A DNA stretch of 64,000 nt from Thermoplasmata archaeon (GCA_021817245.1 JAKAVQ010000001.1:276265-340264), one strand, 5' to 3'. Numbered from the stretch's first letter, positions 27,844 to 36,734 are shown. Translations and numbers: made by a program. Notes: a model not told the origin generated them from the sequence alone.

Positions 27844-29139
27844 GTGGCGTACGCGTTCGACGCGATCCGCCGGCGGCCCCGCCGCTCGGCGCTCACCGCG
27901 CTCGGTATTGGTCTCGCGGTCGGTCTCGTGGTCATGCTGCTCGCGCTCTCGAACGGGATCACCGCGAGCGCTTCCCAGCTCGCCACCGCGAGCGGCGTCG
28001 ACCTCATCGCCGCGAGCGCCAACACGTCGCTGTCGTCGCCGCAATTTCCCCCGGTGACCGGCGCGCATCGGCTCGCGGTCGAGATCCCGCGGGCCGACTC
28101 GAACGTGGTGACCGCCAGCCCCTGGCTGGTCTCGAATCTGGTCTTCGGGAACGCCTCGCTCTGGGCGAGGGCGAACTCAAGTTCCGTTCCGTCCGACTGG
28201 GGTCCCACCGGCTGCGGGACCGTCGGCTGGCTTCCGTCGGACAATGCGGGGATCCAGGTACCGACCCTCTACAACGGCACCGGGTTCACCTGGCCCGGCG
28301 ATCCCCACTACGCGAACGGGAGCTACACCGGTCCGCTGACCCACGAGATCGTGCTCGACCAGGCGCTCGCCTTCGTCCTCCACGTGGGGATCGGCGACGA
28401 GGTCTGGGCGAGCCCGGTCACGCCGATATCCAGCGCCGCGCTCCCGGGCTGGTACTCCAACGCGACCAGCTTCGTCGTCGTCGGGATCTCGGGACCGTTC
28501 TGGCTGATCCCGTCCGCGCTCCTCGCGTTCACGTACCTTTCCGAGCTGCAGACGCTCGTCGGCGGGGCGAGCGCTTCGACCGACTACGCTTCGCTCGTGC
28601 TCATCCACCTGCGGGACCCGACCGCGGTCGCCGCCGACCAGTCGCGGATCGAGAGCGCGTTCCCCGGCCTCACGGTCTTCTCGCTCTCGGACCTCCTCGG
28701 GGCGATCCAGCACGTGGTCGACCTTTACCGGACCTTCGGTACGTTGATCGGCGTGATCGGGGTCGTCGTGGCGGCCCTGTTCACGACGACCGTCCTCCAG
28801 ATGTCCGTCGATGATCGCAGCCGGGAGCTCGCCCTCTTGCGTGCGGTGGGACATACCCGGGCGGCGATCGGTCTCACGGTCGTCGAGGAGTCGCTTCTGA
28901 TCGCCGGACTCGGGCTCGCGGTCGGCCTTCCGGTCGCCTACCTCGGGACCGAGGCGATGAACTCGTTCCTCCTGCGCTTCGTGAACGGGCTGCCGTCGTC
29001 GTTCTCTTTCGTGGGCTTCGACGCCTCGGTGATCGTCACGGGGATCCTGGTGGTCCTCGCGGTCGGGCTCGTCGCGGCGATCGCCCCGGCCGCGCGGGCG
29101 ATGCAGCTTCCCGTCGCGGAGGAGCTCCGGGCACCATGA
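27844..29139 (+). CDS. ABC transporter permease (MacB/FtsX type), first subunit
   Basis: 431 residues, GTG start with GGAGGA upstream. One membrane helix near the N-terminus (RSALTALGIGLAVGLVVMLLAL), a large extracellular MacB_PCD-like domain (about 40-285) rich in Asn/Ser, then three C-terminal helices (about 295-430) with RELALLRAVGHTR, the coupling segment typical of FtsX-like permeases. It should pair with the next gene and the ATPase at 30380 as an exporter or lipoprotein-type mechanotransmission machine; the cargo is unknown. The stop overlaps the next ATG. Confidence 0.88.
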   Translation: MAYAFDAIRRRPRRSALTALGIGLAVGLVVMLLALSNGITASASQLATASGVDLIAASANTSLSSPQFPPVTGAHRLAVEIPRADSNVVTASPWLVSNLVFGNASLWARANSSSVPSDWGPTGCGTVGWLPSDNAGIQVPTLYNGTGFTWPGDPHYANGSYTGPLTHEIVLDQALAFVLHVGIGDEVWASPVTPISSAALPGWYSNATSFVVVGISGPFWLIPSALLAFTYLSELQTLVGGASASTDYASLVLIHLRDPTAVAADQSRIESAFPGLTVFSLSDLLGAIQHVVDLYRTFGTLIGVIGVVVAALFTTTVLQMSVDDRSRELALLRAVGHTRAAIGLTVVEESLLIAGLGLAVGLPVAYLGTEAMNSFLLRFVNGLPSSFSFVGFDASVIVTGILVVLAVGLVAAIAPAARAMQLPVAEELRAP

Positions 29140-30383
29140 GGTGGCGCCCCGCAGGGCGTTCCCTGAGGCACTCGCGCCTGCAGCGCGTGCTCGCGGTGGC
29201 GGCGATCGCGGCGGCAGTCGCCTTGCCGGTCATCCTGATCAGTGTGGGCGGCGGCGTCTCGGCGCACGAGCTCGCGAACCTGCAGAACGCCGGCTACCAA
29301 CTGGTCGTCAGCGCCTCGGGGGTGCACGGCATCGCACAGGCCCACCGTCTGAGCCTGCAGATCGATGCGCTCGGCGGGGTCACGGCCGCCTCGCCCATCC
29401 TGAGCGTGCCGATCGATGCCTATTCGGGGCGGGCGACGCCGACCCCCGTCCTCGCCGAAGGGGTCGTCCCCGGAGCGTTCGGTCCGACCTTGAGCCCGGC
29501 CGAGGGTGGGCTCTTCCCGTCCCCGCTGCCGCTCGGGGACCCGACGGACCTCGTCCACTACGCGAACGGCACGTACCGCGGCCCGGCGACCAACAGTGTC
29601 CTGATCTCGACGCCGTACGCCCTCGCGGACCACATCGGCATCGGGACCCAGATCCGGCTCGCGCCGACCGCGAACCTGAGCCTCGCCGTCGCGTACAACG
29701 TGACCGGCCTCTTCGGCATCCCGCCGACGTTCCTCGGCCCGACCGGTGCCTTCTCGATCCTCCTGCCCCTGTCGAACCTCCAGGAGATGACCGGGTACGG
29801 GGCCGCTCCGACCGCCGTCGTCCCGGACGCCGCCGACACGATCCAGGTCGCGGTGGGGGGGGACATCTCGCGCAGTCCGTCCGCCCTCGCGGGGGTGCAG
29901 AGCGAGATCCGGGCGCTCGTCCCGTACTACACCGTCACCTCGCTCACGCAGGAGGCCGAGCAGCTCCAGTCGGCCGCCGCGGTCCTGACCGGCTTCTACC
30001 TCGCGCTCTCGTCGGTGGGGCTCACGGTCGGCCTCCTGTTCCTCGCGCTGGTCCTCCTGCGACGCGTCGAGTCGGACCAGCGGTCGATCGGGATCCGTCG
30101 GGCGCTCGGGCTCCCGGGTTGGTCGATCGCAACCGGGATCCTCTGGGAGGGACTCGTCCTCGCGCTGCTCGGCTCCCTGTTCGGCATCCTGGTCGGGTAC
30201 GGGGTGGTGGAAGGTCTCGCGATGTGGGCGACCGCTACCGTACAGGAGGCAGCCCAGCTCGCGGATTTCGTGCCGCTGACGTTGCTCGAGATCGTCGGAG
30301 GGGTCGCCGGGCTCTCGCTTCTGGCGAGCGCGGTCGCGAGCCGTTCGGCATTGCGTCTAGAGATCGGGGAGGCGCTGCGATGA
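29136..30383 (+). CDS. ABC transporter permease (MacB/FtsX type), second subunit
   Basis: 415 residues. Same fold plan as the preceding protein: an N-terminal helix (VLAVAAIAAAVALPVILISVGGG), an external domain, and three C-terminal helices with QRSIGIRRALGLPGWS. It starts four bases inside the previous gene and overlaps the ATPase start (ATGA), so the three are translationally coupled. The two permeases are different enough to form a heterodimer. Confidence 0.88.
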   Translation: MRWRPAGRSLRHSRLQRVLAVAAIAAAVALPVILISVGGGVSAHELANLQNAGYQLVVSASGVHGIAQAHRLSLQIDALGGVTAASPILSVPIDAYSGRATPTPVLAEGVVPGAFGPTLSPAEGGLFPSPLPLGDPTDLVHYANGTYRGPATNSVLISTPYALADHIGIGTQIRLAPTANLSLAVAYNVTGLFGIPPTFLGPTGAFSILLPLSNLQEMTGYGAAPTAVVPDAADTIQVAVGGDISRSPSALAGVQSEIRALVPYYTVTSLTQEAEQLQSAAAVLTGFYLALSSVGLTVGLLFLALVLLRRVESDQRSIGIRRALGLPGWSIATGILWEGLVLALLGSLFGILVGYGVVEGLAMWATATVQEAAQLADFVPLTLLEIVGGVAGLSLLASAVASRSALRLEIGEALR

Positions 30384-31096
30384 ACACGGTCTCCCCGGAC
30401 GTGCCGGTCATCCGGCTCGCCGGGGTCTCGCGTACCTACTTCCCCGACACTCCCGAGGAGGTCCGGGCGCTGCGCGGCATCGACCTCACGCTCGAGGCGG
30501 GGGAGTTCGTCTCCGTCGAGGGGCCGAGCGGCTGCGGCAAGACCACGCTGCTGAACCTGCTCGGGCTGCTCGACGCGCCGACCGGGGGGGATCTCCGCTG
30601 GGACGGGCGGTCGGTCGGGACCCTCTCCGACCGGGAGCGGGCGCGCCTCCGCCTGCGCGCCGTCGGGTTCATCTTTCAGCGGTTCTACCTGCTCCCGACC
30701 TTGACCGCGCGCGAGAACGTCGAACTGCCGATGCGTGCGCTCGGGGTCCCCCGTGCGGAACGGACCCGCCAGGCCTCCGACCTCCTCGGCGAGGTCGGCC
30801 TCTCCGGCCGCGAGCGGGCGTATCCGCACCAGCTCTCGGGCGGGGAAGAGCAGCGGGTCGCCGTTGCCCGGGCGCTCGCGAACCGGCCGGGCCTCCTTCT
30901 CGCCGACGAGCCGACCGGCGAACTCGACAGCGCGAACACCCGGGCGATCCTCGACCTCCTGGTTCGGGTCCGGGAGTCGCGCTCGGCGACGCTCCTCCTC
31001 GTCACCCACAACCCCGAGGTCGCCGCCCGAGCCTCCCGACACCTTGCGATGCGGGACGGCCAGGTCGTCTCGGACGTCGGGGGGAGCCGGCCCTGA
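30380..31096 (+). CDS. ABC transporter ATPase (MacB/LolD type)
   Basis: 238 residues. Walker A GPSGCGKTT, Q-loop FIFQRFYLLP, signature LSGGEEQRVAVARAL (Glu where many LolD proteins have Gln), Walker B LLLADEPTGELD and H-loop VTHNPEVA. It energises the two permeases just upstream. Its TGA stop at 31094-31096 overlaps the probable CTG start of ABCE1. Confidence 0.93.
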   Translation: MNTVSPDVPVIRLAGVSRTYFPDTPEEVRALRGIDLTLEAGEFVSVEGPSGCGKTTLLNLLGLLDAPTGGDLRWDGRSVGTLSDRERARLRLRAVGFIFQRFYLLPTLTARENVELPMRALGVPRAERTRQASDLLGEVGLSGRERAYPHQLSGGEEQRVAVARALANRPGLLLADEPTGELDSANTRAILDLLVRVRESRSATLLLVTHNPEVAARASRHLAMRDGQVVSDVGGSRP

Positions 31097-32871
31097 CGCG
31101 CATCGCGATCCTGCTCGCCGACCGGTGCCACCCCAAGGAGTGCCGGTGGGAGTGCCAGTCGTACTGCCCGCCGGTCCGGATGGGCCAGGAGTGCATCGTC
31201 GAGGGGCCGAACGGGAAGCCGGTCATCTCGGAGTCGCTGTGCATCGGTTGCGGGATCTGTGTCCACAAGTGTCCGTTCGACGCGATCAAGATCCTGAACA
31301 CCCCCCAGGCGGACGAGGCCGAGATCGTGCATCGCTACGGGTACAACGGCTTCCGGCTCTACCGCCTCCCGATGCCGCCCCCGGTCGGCATCACCGGGCT
31401 CTTGGGCCCGAACGGAACCGGCAAGTCGACCGCGCTCCGGCTGCTCGCGGGCGTGGAGGTCCCGAACCTCGGCGATTTCGGGGCCCCGGGGGACTGGGCA
31501 AAGGTGCTCGAGCACTTCCGCGGAACCGCGCTTCGCGCCCACTTCGAGCGGGTCGCGAAAGGCGAGCTCGTGAGCGTGCTGAAGCCGCAGTACGTCGACG
31601 GCCTTGCCGAGACCCCCGGCACGACGGCGGAGTACGTGATCGCCGGCGGCGGCAACGCCCAGCGGGCGATCGAGGAGGTCGGGATCTCGTCGTTCGGGGA
31701 CCGGCCGCTCTCCGAGCTCTCGGGAGGGCAGCTGCAGCTCGCCGCCATCGCGCGCACGCTCGCGACCGAGGCGGACTTCTATCTGATCGACGAGCCGTCG
31801 AGCTACCTCGACATCATTCACCGGATGCGCATCGCCCGCGTCCTTCGTCGCCTCGGGGCATCGAAGAGCGTCCTGGTGGTCGAGCACGACCTCGGGCTCT
31901 TCGACTACCTTGCCGATGAGGCGCACCTCCTCTACGGCGAGGCCTCCGCCTTCGGGGTCATCAGCCACCCGATGCCGATGCGCACCGCGATCAACACCTA
32001 CCTCAACGGTTACCTCAAGGACGAGAACGTCCGCTTCCGCACCGAGCCGGTGCGGTTCGTCGCCCATCCTCCGAGGCCGCCGGCACGACAGCGCGCCCTC
32101 GTGGAGTTCCCCGACCTCGCGAAGGAGTTCCCGCAGTTCTCGCTCTCCGTCGGGGCCGGCGTCCTCGCGAAAGGGGAGACGGTCGGGATCGTCGGACCGA
32201 ACGCGACCGGGAAGACGACCTTCGTGCGCATGCTGGCCGGCGTCGAGCCCCCTTCCCACGGCGCTCCGCCGCCCGGCGTGACCGTCAGTTACAAGCCGCA
32301 GTACCTGCGCGCGACCCAGCCGGCGAGCTTGCGGGAGCGGATGGAGGCGCTGGCGGGCGATCCCACCTTCGACGCGAAGCTCCTCGAGCGCGAGCTCGTT
32401 CCGGGCCTGCACCTCGACAGCATCCTCGACGTCCCGCTGCCCGACCTGTCGGGCGGCGAGCTCCAACGCGCGGCCGTGGCGCTCGCCCTCGCCCGGCCCG
32501 CGACGCTCTACCTCCTTGACGAGCCGTCCGCGTACCTGGACGCCGACGAGCGGATGGCGATGGCTCGGTTGATCCGTCGCCAGGTCGAGCGCCAGGCGGT
32601 CTCGGCCCTCGTCGCGGACCATGACGTCTACTTCCTCGACCTCGCGTGCGACGCGCTGATGGTCTTCCGCCCGACGGCCGCGGACGGTTCGCGGGGACGG
32701 GGCGACGGGCCGTTCGCGATGCGCGAAGGGATGAACCGCCTCCTCAAAGAGGTCGACATCACCTTCCGCCGGGACAACGAGACCCTGCGTCCCAGGATCA
32801 ATCGGGAGGGCTCCGCCCTCGATCGGGAGCAGCGGGCGAAGGGCGAGTACTACTACGAAGCCGCGGCATGA
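31093..32871 (+). CDS. ABCE1/RLI ribosome-recycling ATPase, probable CTG start
   Basis: 592 residues if begun at CTG 31093, the normal ABCE1 length. An unusual ferredoxin-like N-terminus carries Cys12, 17, 21, 25 (CHPKEC-RWEC-QSYC) and Cys34, 50, 53, 56, 60 (CIGCGICVHKCP). Two ABC cassettes follow: Walker A GPNGTGKST and GPNATGKTT, signatures LSGGQLQLAAIA and LSGGELQRAAVA, and Walker B LIDEPSSYLD and LLDEPSAYLD. The first ATG (31180) would delete the first cysteine row, and no ATG, GTG or TTG lies in frame above it. The CTG overlaps the upstream TGA as CTGA. The protein splits terminated ribosomes. Confidence 0.93.
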   Translation: MTRIAILLADRCHPKECRWECQSYCPPVRMGQECIVEGPNGKPVISESLCIGCGICVHKCPFDAIKILNTPQADEAEIVHRYGYNGFRLYRLPMPPPVGITGLLGPNGTGKSTALRLLAGVEVPNLGDFGAPGDWAKVLEHFRGTALRAHFERVAKGELVSVLKPQYVDGLAETPGTTAEYVIAGGGNAQRAIEEVGISSFGDRPLSELSGGQLQLAAIARTLATEADFYLIDEPSSYLDIIHRMRIARVLRRLGASKSVLVVEHDLGLFDYLADEAHLLYGEASAFGVISHPMPMRTAINTYLNGYLKDENVRFRTEPVRFVAHPPRPPARQRALVEFPDLAKEFPQFSLSVGAGVLAKGETVGIVGPNATGKTTFVRMLAGVEPPSHGAPPPGVTVSYKPQYLRATQPASLRERMEALAGDPTFDAKLLERELVPGLHLDSILDVPLPDLSGGELQRAAVALALARPATLYLLDEPSAYLDADERMAMARLIRRQVERQAVSALVADHDVYFLDLACDALMVFRPTAADGSRGRGDGPFAMREGMNRLLKEVDITFRRDNETLRPRINREGSALDREQRAKGEYYYEAAA

Positions 32872-33293
32872 TGCCGGTGCCCCTTTCCTCGCCGTAGGCG
32901 GTCGAGCGCGCGGGCGAGTGCCCTGGGATCCCCCGGAGCGACGGCCGGGAGGGAACCGCGTTCCAGTCGGGCGGCGGGAGGTGTACGCCCGCTCCTCCCG
33001 CCGTCTGGTGCTTTGATCTCCCGACAGGGGCGGGAACGGTCAGGGCCCCTCGCAGAGTCCGAGCGGCCCGCGGCCGCGCGAGAGACCATACGGCCACAGC
33101 GAATCTATTTGACGGGCTCCGCGTACGAACGGGCGCCCGACCCCGAAGGGTCGAGCGAGAAGGAGGAGGCCCGACGCAGCCCGCGAGCGCGGAGGAAACG
33201 ACCCCGAACGCCGCGGCCGGAGGCTCGACGGGGGCGATCGATCGCCAGGGACGGTACGTCGACGGCGGAACCATCTCGTACGGCATCGTCGGG
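32872..33293. other. 420-base stretch without a confirmed gene
   Basis: Between ABCE1 and the membrane protein. It contains one A/T-rich box, AATCTATTTGA, at about 33102-33112. The frame of the downstream gene is open from about 33108 and encodes plausible disordered sequence (QPASAEETTPNAAAGGST), but has no ATG, GTG or TTG before 33294. Either this is a leader or the protein starts at a non-standard codon. No RNA structure was evident. Confidence 0.4.
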
Positions 33294-33785
33294 ATGTACG
33301 GCTTCTTGTTGATCATCGTGGCCGTGCTTGTCTCTCGGGGCGTCCCCGGAGGATACTGGTGGCTTCCGTACGTCCTCACGGCCCTCGTCGCGGGGTCACT
33401 AGGGCGGTACCTCTCGACCCGCTACTGGATCGACGATCAGTACCTGCACGCCTGGCGGCTGCTCGGAGGCGTCCGCATTCGGCTCGACCGGGTGCGCCGC
33501 ATCGAGTACGTCTCCCTGCGCGATCTCTCCCCCGGGGGCATGTTCGGTTCGTGGGGGTGGCGGGGACGGATGTGGAGCCCCCGCATCGGCCATTTCGACT
33601 CGATCTACACGGACGCGGCCCGGGGAGTCCTCGTGACGGCGGGCGAGGTACCGCTCTACGTCTCGCCCCGGAACCGGGAGGCGTTCGCCCGCGAGCTGTC
33701 CCGGCGCGTCCGGTCGTACTCGGGGCGGCTCACGGTCGACGTCGGCGATCCGCTCCAGGCTGCCGGCGCCCCGTCCCAGATCTGA
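33294..33785 (+). CDS. membrane protein with bacterial-PH-like domain
   Basis: 163 residues from the only in-frame ATG. Two membrane helices (about 1-20 and 25-45: GFLLIIVAVLVS, WWLPYVLTALVAGSLGRYL) precede a domain with YWIDDQYLHAWRLLGGVRIRLDRVRRIEYVSLRD and AARGVLVTAGEVPLYVSPRNREAFARELSRR, the pattern of membrane-linked PH-like (DUF304-type) domains, where the last helix begins 'sP.n.e.f...l'. The function is not established. An upstream extension is possible (see the previous entry). Confidence 0.65.
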   Translation: MYGFLLIIVAVLVSRGVPGGYWWLPYVLTALVAGSLGRYLSTRYWIDDQYLHAWRLLGGVRIRLDRVRRIEYVSLRDLSPGGMFGSWGWRGRMWSPRIGHFDSIYTDAARGVLVTAGEVPLYVSPRNREAFARELSRRVRSYSGRLTVDVGDPLQAAGAPSQI

Positions 33786-33822
33786 CCGTACCGACTCGAT
33801 CCGACCTCCGGCGGCCCGGAGA

Positions 33823-35313
33823 TCAATACTGGGGCAGGTCCGGGTCGACGCGATCCGCCCAGGCGTGGATCCCGCCCTTCAAGTTCCGGACCTGGGTGAA
33901 GCCGAGGTCGAGCAAGAGCCGTGCGGCATGGGCCGACCGGGAGCCCGACGTGCAGTAGAGGACGAGCGCCCGCGCCCGAGTGACCTCGTCGACCCGTTCG
34001 GGCAGCTCGCGGCGGGGGATCAGCACGGCCTCGGGAAGGTGGGCGATCGCCCATTCCTCTGGCTCGCGCACGTCGATCAGGAGCGGTGGGTCGTCCGACC
34101 GGAGCTCCTTGGCGAGCGCTTCGGGCTCGACCGACGGCACGGAGGCGTCCCCCGATTCCGCGCCCGCCGGGGGAACGCCGCAGAACGCCGGGTAGTCGAT
34201 CAGGCCCTTCTGGGTCGCTTCCGCCGAGCAGAGGACGCAGTGGGGATTCTTGCGGAGCTTCAGCTCGCGGAACGAGAGCTCGAGGGCGTCGAACAAGAGG
34301 AGCCGCCCGACGAGCGACGTTCCCTGGCCGAGGAGGAGCTTTACCGCCTCGGTCGCCTGGAGGACCCCGACCAGGCCCGGCAGGACTCCGAGCACCCCGG
34401 CCTCGGCGCACGAGGGGACGAGGTCGGCGGGCGGCGGCTCGGGATAGAGACAGCGATAGCAGGGACCGTGGCGGGCGTCGAAGACGCTCACCTGGCCCTC
34501 GAAGCGGTAGATCGAGCCGTACACGTCCGGCTTCCCGAGGAGCACGGCCGCGTCGTTGAGGAGGTAGCGGGTCGGGAAGTTGTCGGTCCCGTCGAGGACG
34601 ATGTCGTAGGGCCGGAGGACCTCGATCGCATTGTCCGAGGTCAGCCGTTCCGGGTGGACGCGCACGCTCACCCCGGGGTTCAGCGCCTCCAGGCGGGCTT
34701 TCGCGGCCTCGAGCTTCGGTCGCCCGACGTCCGGGGTCGTGTACAGGACCTGGCGCTGGAGGTTCGAGAGATCGACCGCGTCGAAGTCGACGAGGCCGAT
34801 CTCCCCGACGCCGGCGGCCGCGAGGTAGAGGGCCGCGGGCGCGCCCAGACCACCGGCACCGACCAGGAGGACCTTCGAGCGACGGAGCTTCTTCTGGCCC
34901 GCGATCCCGACCTCGGGGAGGAGGAGGTGTCGGCTGTACCGACGCAGCTCGTCGCGAGAGAAGGCCGGCCCTCCGTCGGCGATCGCATCGGCCGGCCGGC
35001 CGTGTCCCGCCGAAGGCTCGCTCGTGGAGCCGCCGGCGATCGCGGGAACGATCGCGACGACGTCGCCGTCGGCGACCGGGGTCGCTTCCTTGCCCAGGTA
35101 CCGGATGTCCTCGTCGTTGAGATAGACGGTGACCGACCCCCGAAGATGGCCGTCCGAGGTGACGAGGTGACGTGCGAGCGGCGGGTACTGCCGGGCGAGC
35201 CCCTGGACGACCGCGCCGACCGTCGTCGCTCCGTCGAACGCGACCTCGGCGCGGCCCTCCGTCAGAGAGCGCAGCGGCGTCGGCACCCGGACCGTGACTC
35301 GACCCATCGTCAC
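33823..35313 (-). CDS. three-domain fusion: MoaD/ThiS ubiquitin-like, MoeB/ThiF E1-like, rhodanese
   Basis: 496 residues. Residues 1-95 form a beta-grasp MoaD/ThiS-like domain ending VPAIAGG (Gly94-Gly95), the diglycine that is normally the free C-terminus but here continues through a 20-residue Ser/Gly/Ala linker. Residues 118-365 are an E1-like adenylating enzyme: GAGGLG nucleotide loop, DFDAVDLSNLQRQ, GTDNFPTRYLLND, zinc pairs CYRC and CVLC. Residues about 385-496 are rhodanese with active-site YCTSGSRSA. The E1 would adenylate the diglycine and the rhodanese would donate sulfur. The gene follows a JAMM protease by 21 bases, so cleavage after Gly95 is a plausible maturation step. Confidence 0.9.
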   Translation of the reverse strand: MTMGRVTVRVPTPLRSLTEGRAEVAFDGATTVGAVVQGLARQYPPLARHLVTSDGHLRGSVTVYLNDEDIRYLGKEATPVADGDVVAIVPAIAGGSTSEPSAGHGRPADAIADGGPAFSRDELRRYSRHLLLPEVGIAGQKKLRRSKVLLVGAGGLGAPAALYLAAAGVGEIGLVDFDAVDLSNLQRQVLYTTPDVGRPKLEAAKARLEALNPGVSVRVHPERLTSDNAIEVLRPYDIVLDGTDNFPTRYLLNDAAVLLGKPDVYGSIYRFEGQVSVFDARHGPCYRCLYPEPPPADLVPSCAEAGVLGVLPGLVGVLQATEAVKLLLGQGTSLVGRLLLFDALELSFRELKLRKNPHCVLCSAEATQKGLIDYPAFCGVPPAGAESGDASVPSVEPEALAKELRSDDPPLLIDVREPEEWAIAHLPEAVLIPRRELPERVDEVTRARALVLYCTSGSRSAHAARLLLDLGFTQVRNLKGGIHAWADRVDPDLPQY

Positions 35314-35334
35314 TCCCCTAACTCCGGCCCTCTC

Positions 35335-35817
35335 TCATACCTTCTCACCAGGGGTCGCCGCCCCGACCGAACCGTCACCGATCTCGGCGAGGAGCCGCAC
35401 GGGGCGGAACTCGAGCGAGTCCGGGTCGAGCTCGAACGCCCGGAGCTCGGTCGCCTGCGCCGCGTCCACGTGGATCACGAGGTAGCTGTATCCCGGCCAG
35501 GCATTCTCCTGGTCGAGCCGGGAGGGGCGCGCCGGACGATCGGGATGCGAGTGGTAGAATCCGACCACCGCACGTCCCCCCGCCTCCGCCCGGCGGTCCG
35601 CCGCGCGCAGCTCCTGCGGTCGCAAGAGGAAACGGGTCGATCGGCCTCCCTCGAAAGCGTTCTCGGCCGGCTCGCTCGCGACCAGGGTCCGGGGAGCGGA
35701 CGGGTCGCGGAGATCCGGTCCGGCGATGAGGAACCCGCAGCATTCGTCGGGGTAGCTGGCGCGAGCGTGCGCGGCCACCTCCTCTAAGATGGTCTCGGAA
35801 GCGCGGAGCGATCGCAT
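35335..35817 (-). CDS. JAMM/MPN metalloprotease (ubiquitin-like processing type)
   Basis: 160 residues, a stand-alone JAB domain. The full zinc site is present: Glu25 in PDECCGFLI, then H89-S-H91-P...S99..D102 (HSHPDRPARPSRLD), i.e. H-x-H-x7-S-x2-D. Archaeal and bacterial relatives cleave after the diglycine of ubiquitin-like or ThiS/MoaD-like proteins, releasing them from conjugates or fusions. It lies between the SufR-like regulator and the MoaD-E1-rhodanese fusion on the same strand, and the fusion's internal diglycine is an obvious candidate substrate. Confidence 0.9.
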   Translation of the reverse strand: MRSLRASETILEEVAAHARASYPDECCGFLIAGPDLRDPSAPRTLVASEPAENAFEGGRSTRFLLRPQELRAADRRAEAGGRAVVGFYHSHPDRPARPSRLDQENAWPGYSYLVIHVDAAQATELRAFELDPDSLEFRPVRLLAEIGDGSVGAATPGEKV

Positions 35818-35907
35818 GCTCTTCTCCGTGCCGCACCAGGGCCTCTCGAACCCCCAACCGCCCCCTCGTTCTGCCGCGGGCCGAACCCGGTACCGACGGC
35901 CCCTACC

Positions 35908-36642
35908 CTAGTCGAGTCCCAGTCGGCCGTGCGACGGCTCCGGCGCGCCGCGTTCGGGGCGAGCGAGGCGGGAGTCTCCCGCACGGGCCGGCTGACCCGA
36001 GAGCAGTTGGATCAGATGGGTGCACCGGACCCCGCCCCGCCCGATCGAATCCTGGAGGTCGACACCGACCTGTCCAAGGAGCGCCTCGGTGAGGTGCTTA
36101 TCGAAGACATCGCAGAGGAGGTACGGATGCGACAGGGCATTGTGCCGGAAGACGCAGTTGGTGCGCACGATGCGCATCGTCCCGTCCGGCATCTCCTCCG
36201 CCGTGCAGCGGAATCCGAGCCGGTTCAGTGCCGCGACAAGGTTCCGGACGCGGTCGGGCGCGCTGCCCCCCTTCGGGATCTCCTTCGCGACCTCGCGCGC
36301 CATCCGGCGCGCGGCCTCGGCAAAGAGCGCGCTCACGTACCCCTCGCCCTCGCGCTCGAGCAGCTCGTCGACCACCGTGTCGAGGATGAGGTCGTACTTC
36401 TTCGGAAAGAGGTCCTGGGCCTGGGCCGTCAGGACGTACCGCTTGCGGGGGCGCCCGACCCCCTCCCGTCGGAAGGAGGGAACGACGAGCCCACGGTCCT
36501 CCATGCGATCGAGATGTCCGCGGGCGGCGCTCTCCTGGATCCCGAGCTTCCGCGCGAGATCCCGGGCGGTGCGTGGCGCGAGGGCGAGCTCCTCCAGGAT
36601 CTGACCTCGCGTCCCTTCGAGCAGGTCTTCGGTAGCCGTCAT
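35908..36642 (-). CDS. sufR: SufR-like iron-sulfur transcriptional regulator
   Basis: About 244 residues from ATG 36642, which has GAGGAGG upstream. An N-terminal winged helix (ILEELALAPRTARDLARKLGIQESAARGHLDRMEDRGLV, basic wing RREGVGRPRKRY) is followed by a sensory part with NCVFRHNALSHPYLLC and RCTHLI, a C-x13-C...C arrangement like the Fe-S ligands of cyanobacterial SufR. It diverges from sufCSB and heads the run with the JAMM and E1-fusion genes. Known SufR proteins repress suf genes while their cluster is intact. A GTG at 36687 in frame is possible but lies at the expected transcription start. Confidence 0.85.
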   Translation of the reverse strand: MTATEDLLEGTRGQILEELALAPRTARDLARKLGIQESAARGHLDRMEDRGLVVPSFRREGVGRPRKRYVLTAQAQDLFPKKYDLILDTVVDELLEREGEGYVSALFAEAARRMAREVAKEIPKGGSAPDRVRNLVAALNRLGFRCTAEEMPDGTMRIVRTNCVFRHNALSHPYLLCDVFDKHLTEALLGQVGVDLQDSIGRGGVRCTHLIQLLSGQPARAGDSRLARPERGAPEPSHGRLGLD

Positions 36643-36675
36643 GGGATCCTCCTCGGTGCGCCGGTCCGGGCCGTT

Positions 36676-36686
36676 CGATTTACACA
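36676..36686 (-). promoter_or_regulatory. half-site of the putative SufR operator
   Basis: The minus strand reads GTGTGTAAATC, the same 11-mer as one arm of the palindrome at the sufD-like gene. It lies between the divergent TATA region and the regulator start, where a bound repressor could affect transcription of the regulator and perhaps of sufC. Confidence 0.5.
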
Positions 36687-36701
36687 CCGCGCCATGCTTA
36701 A

Positions 36702-36713
36702 ATAACGGTATCG
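36702..36713. promoter_or_regulatory. A/T box serving divergent sufR and sufC promoters
   Basis: GCTTAAATAACG is A/T-rich on both strands. On plus it is 23-33 bases before the sufC ATG (36735), the leaderless spacing. On minus it would start transcription near 36678, within the GTGTGTAAATC half-site. Confidence 0.55.
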
Positions 36714-36734
36714 GCTCGTATCCGGTCGATCGGT

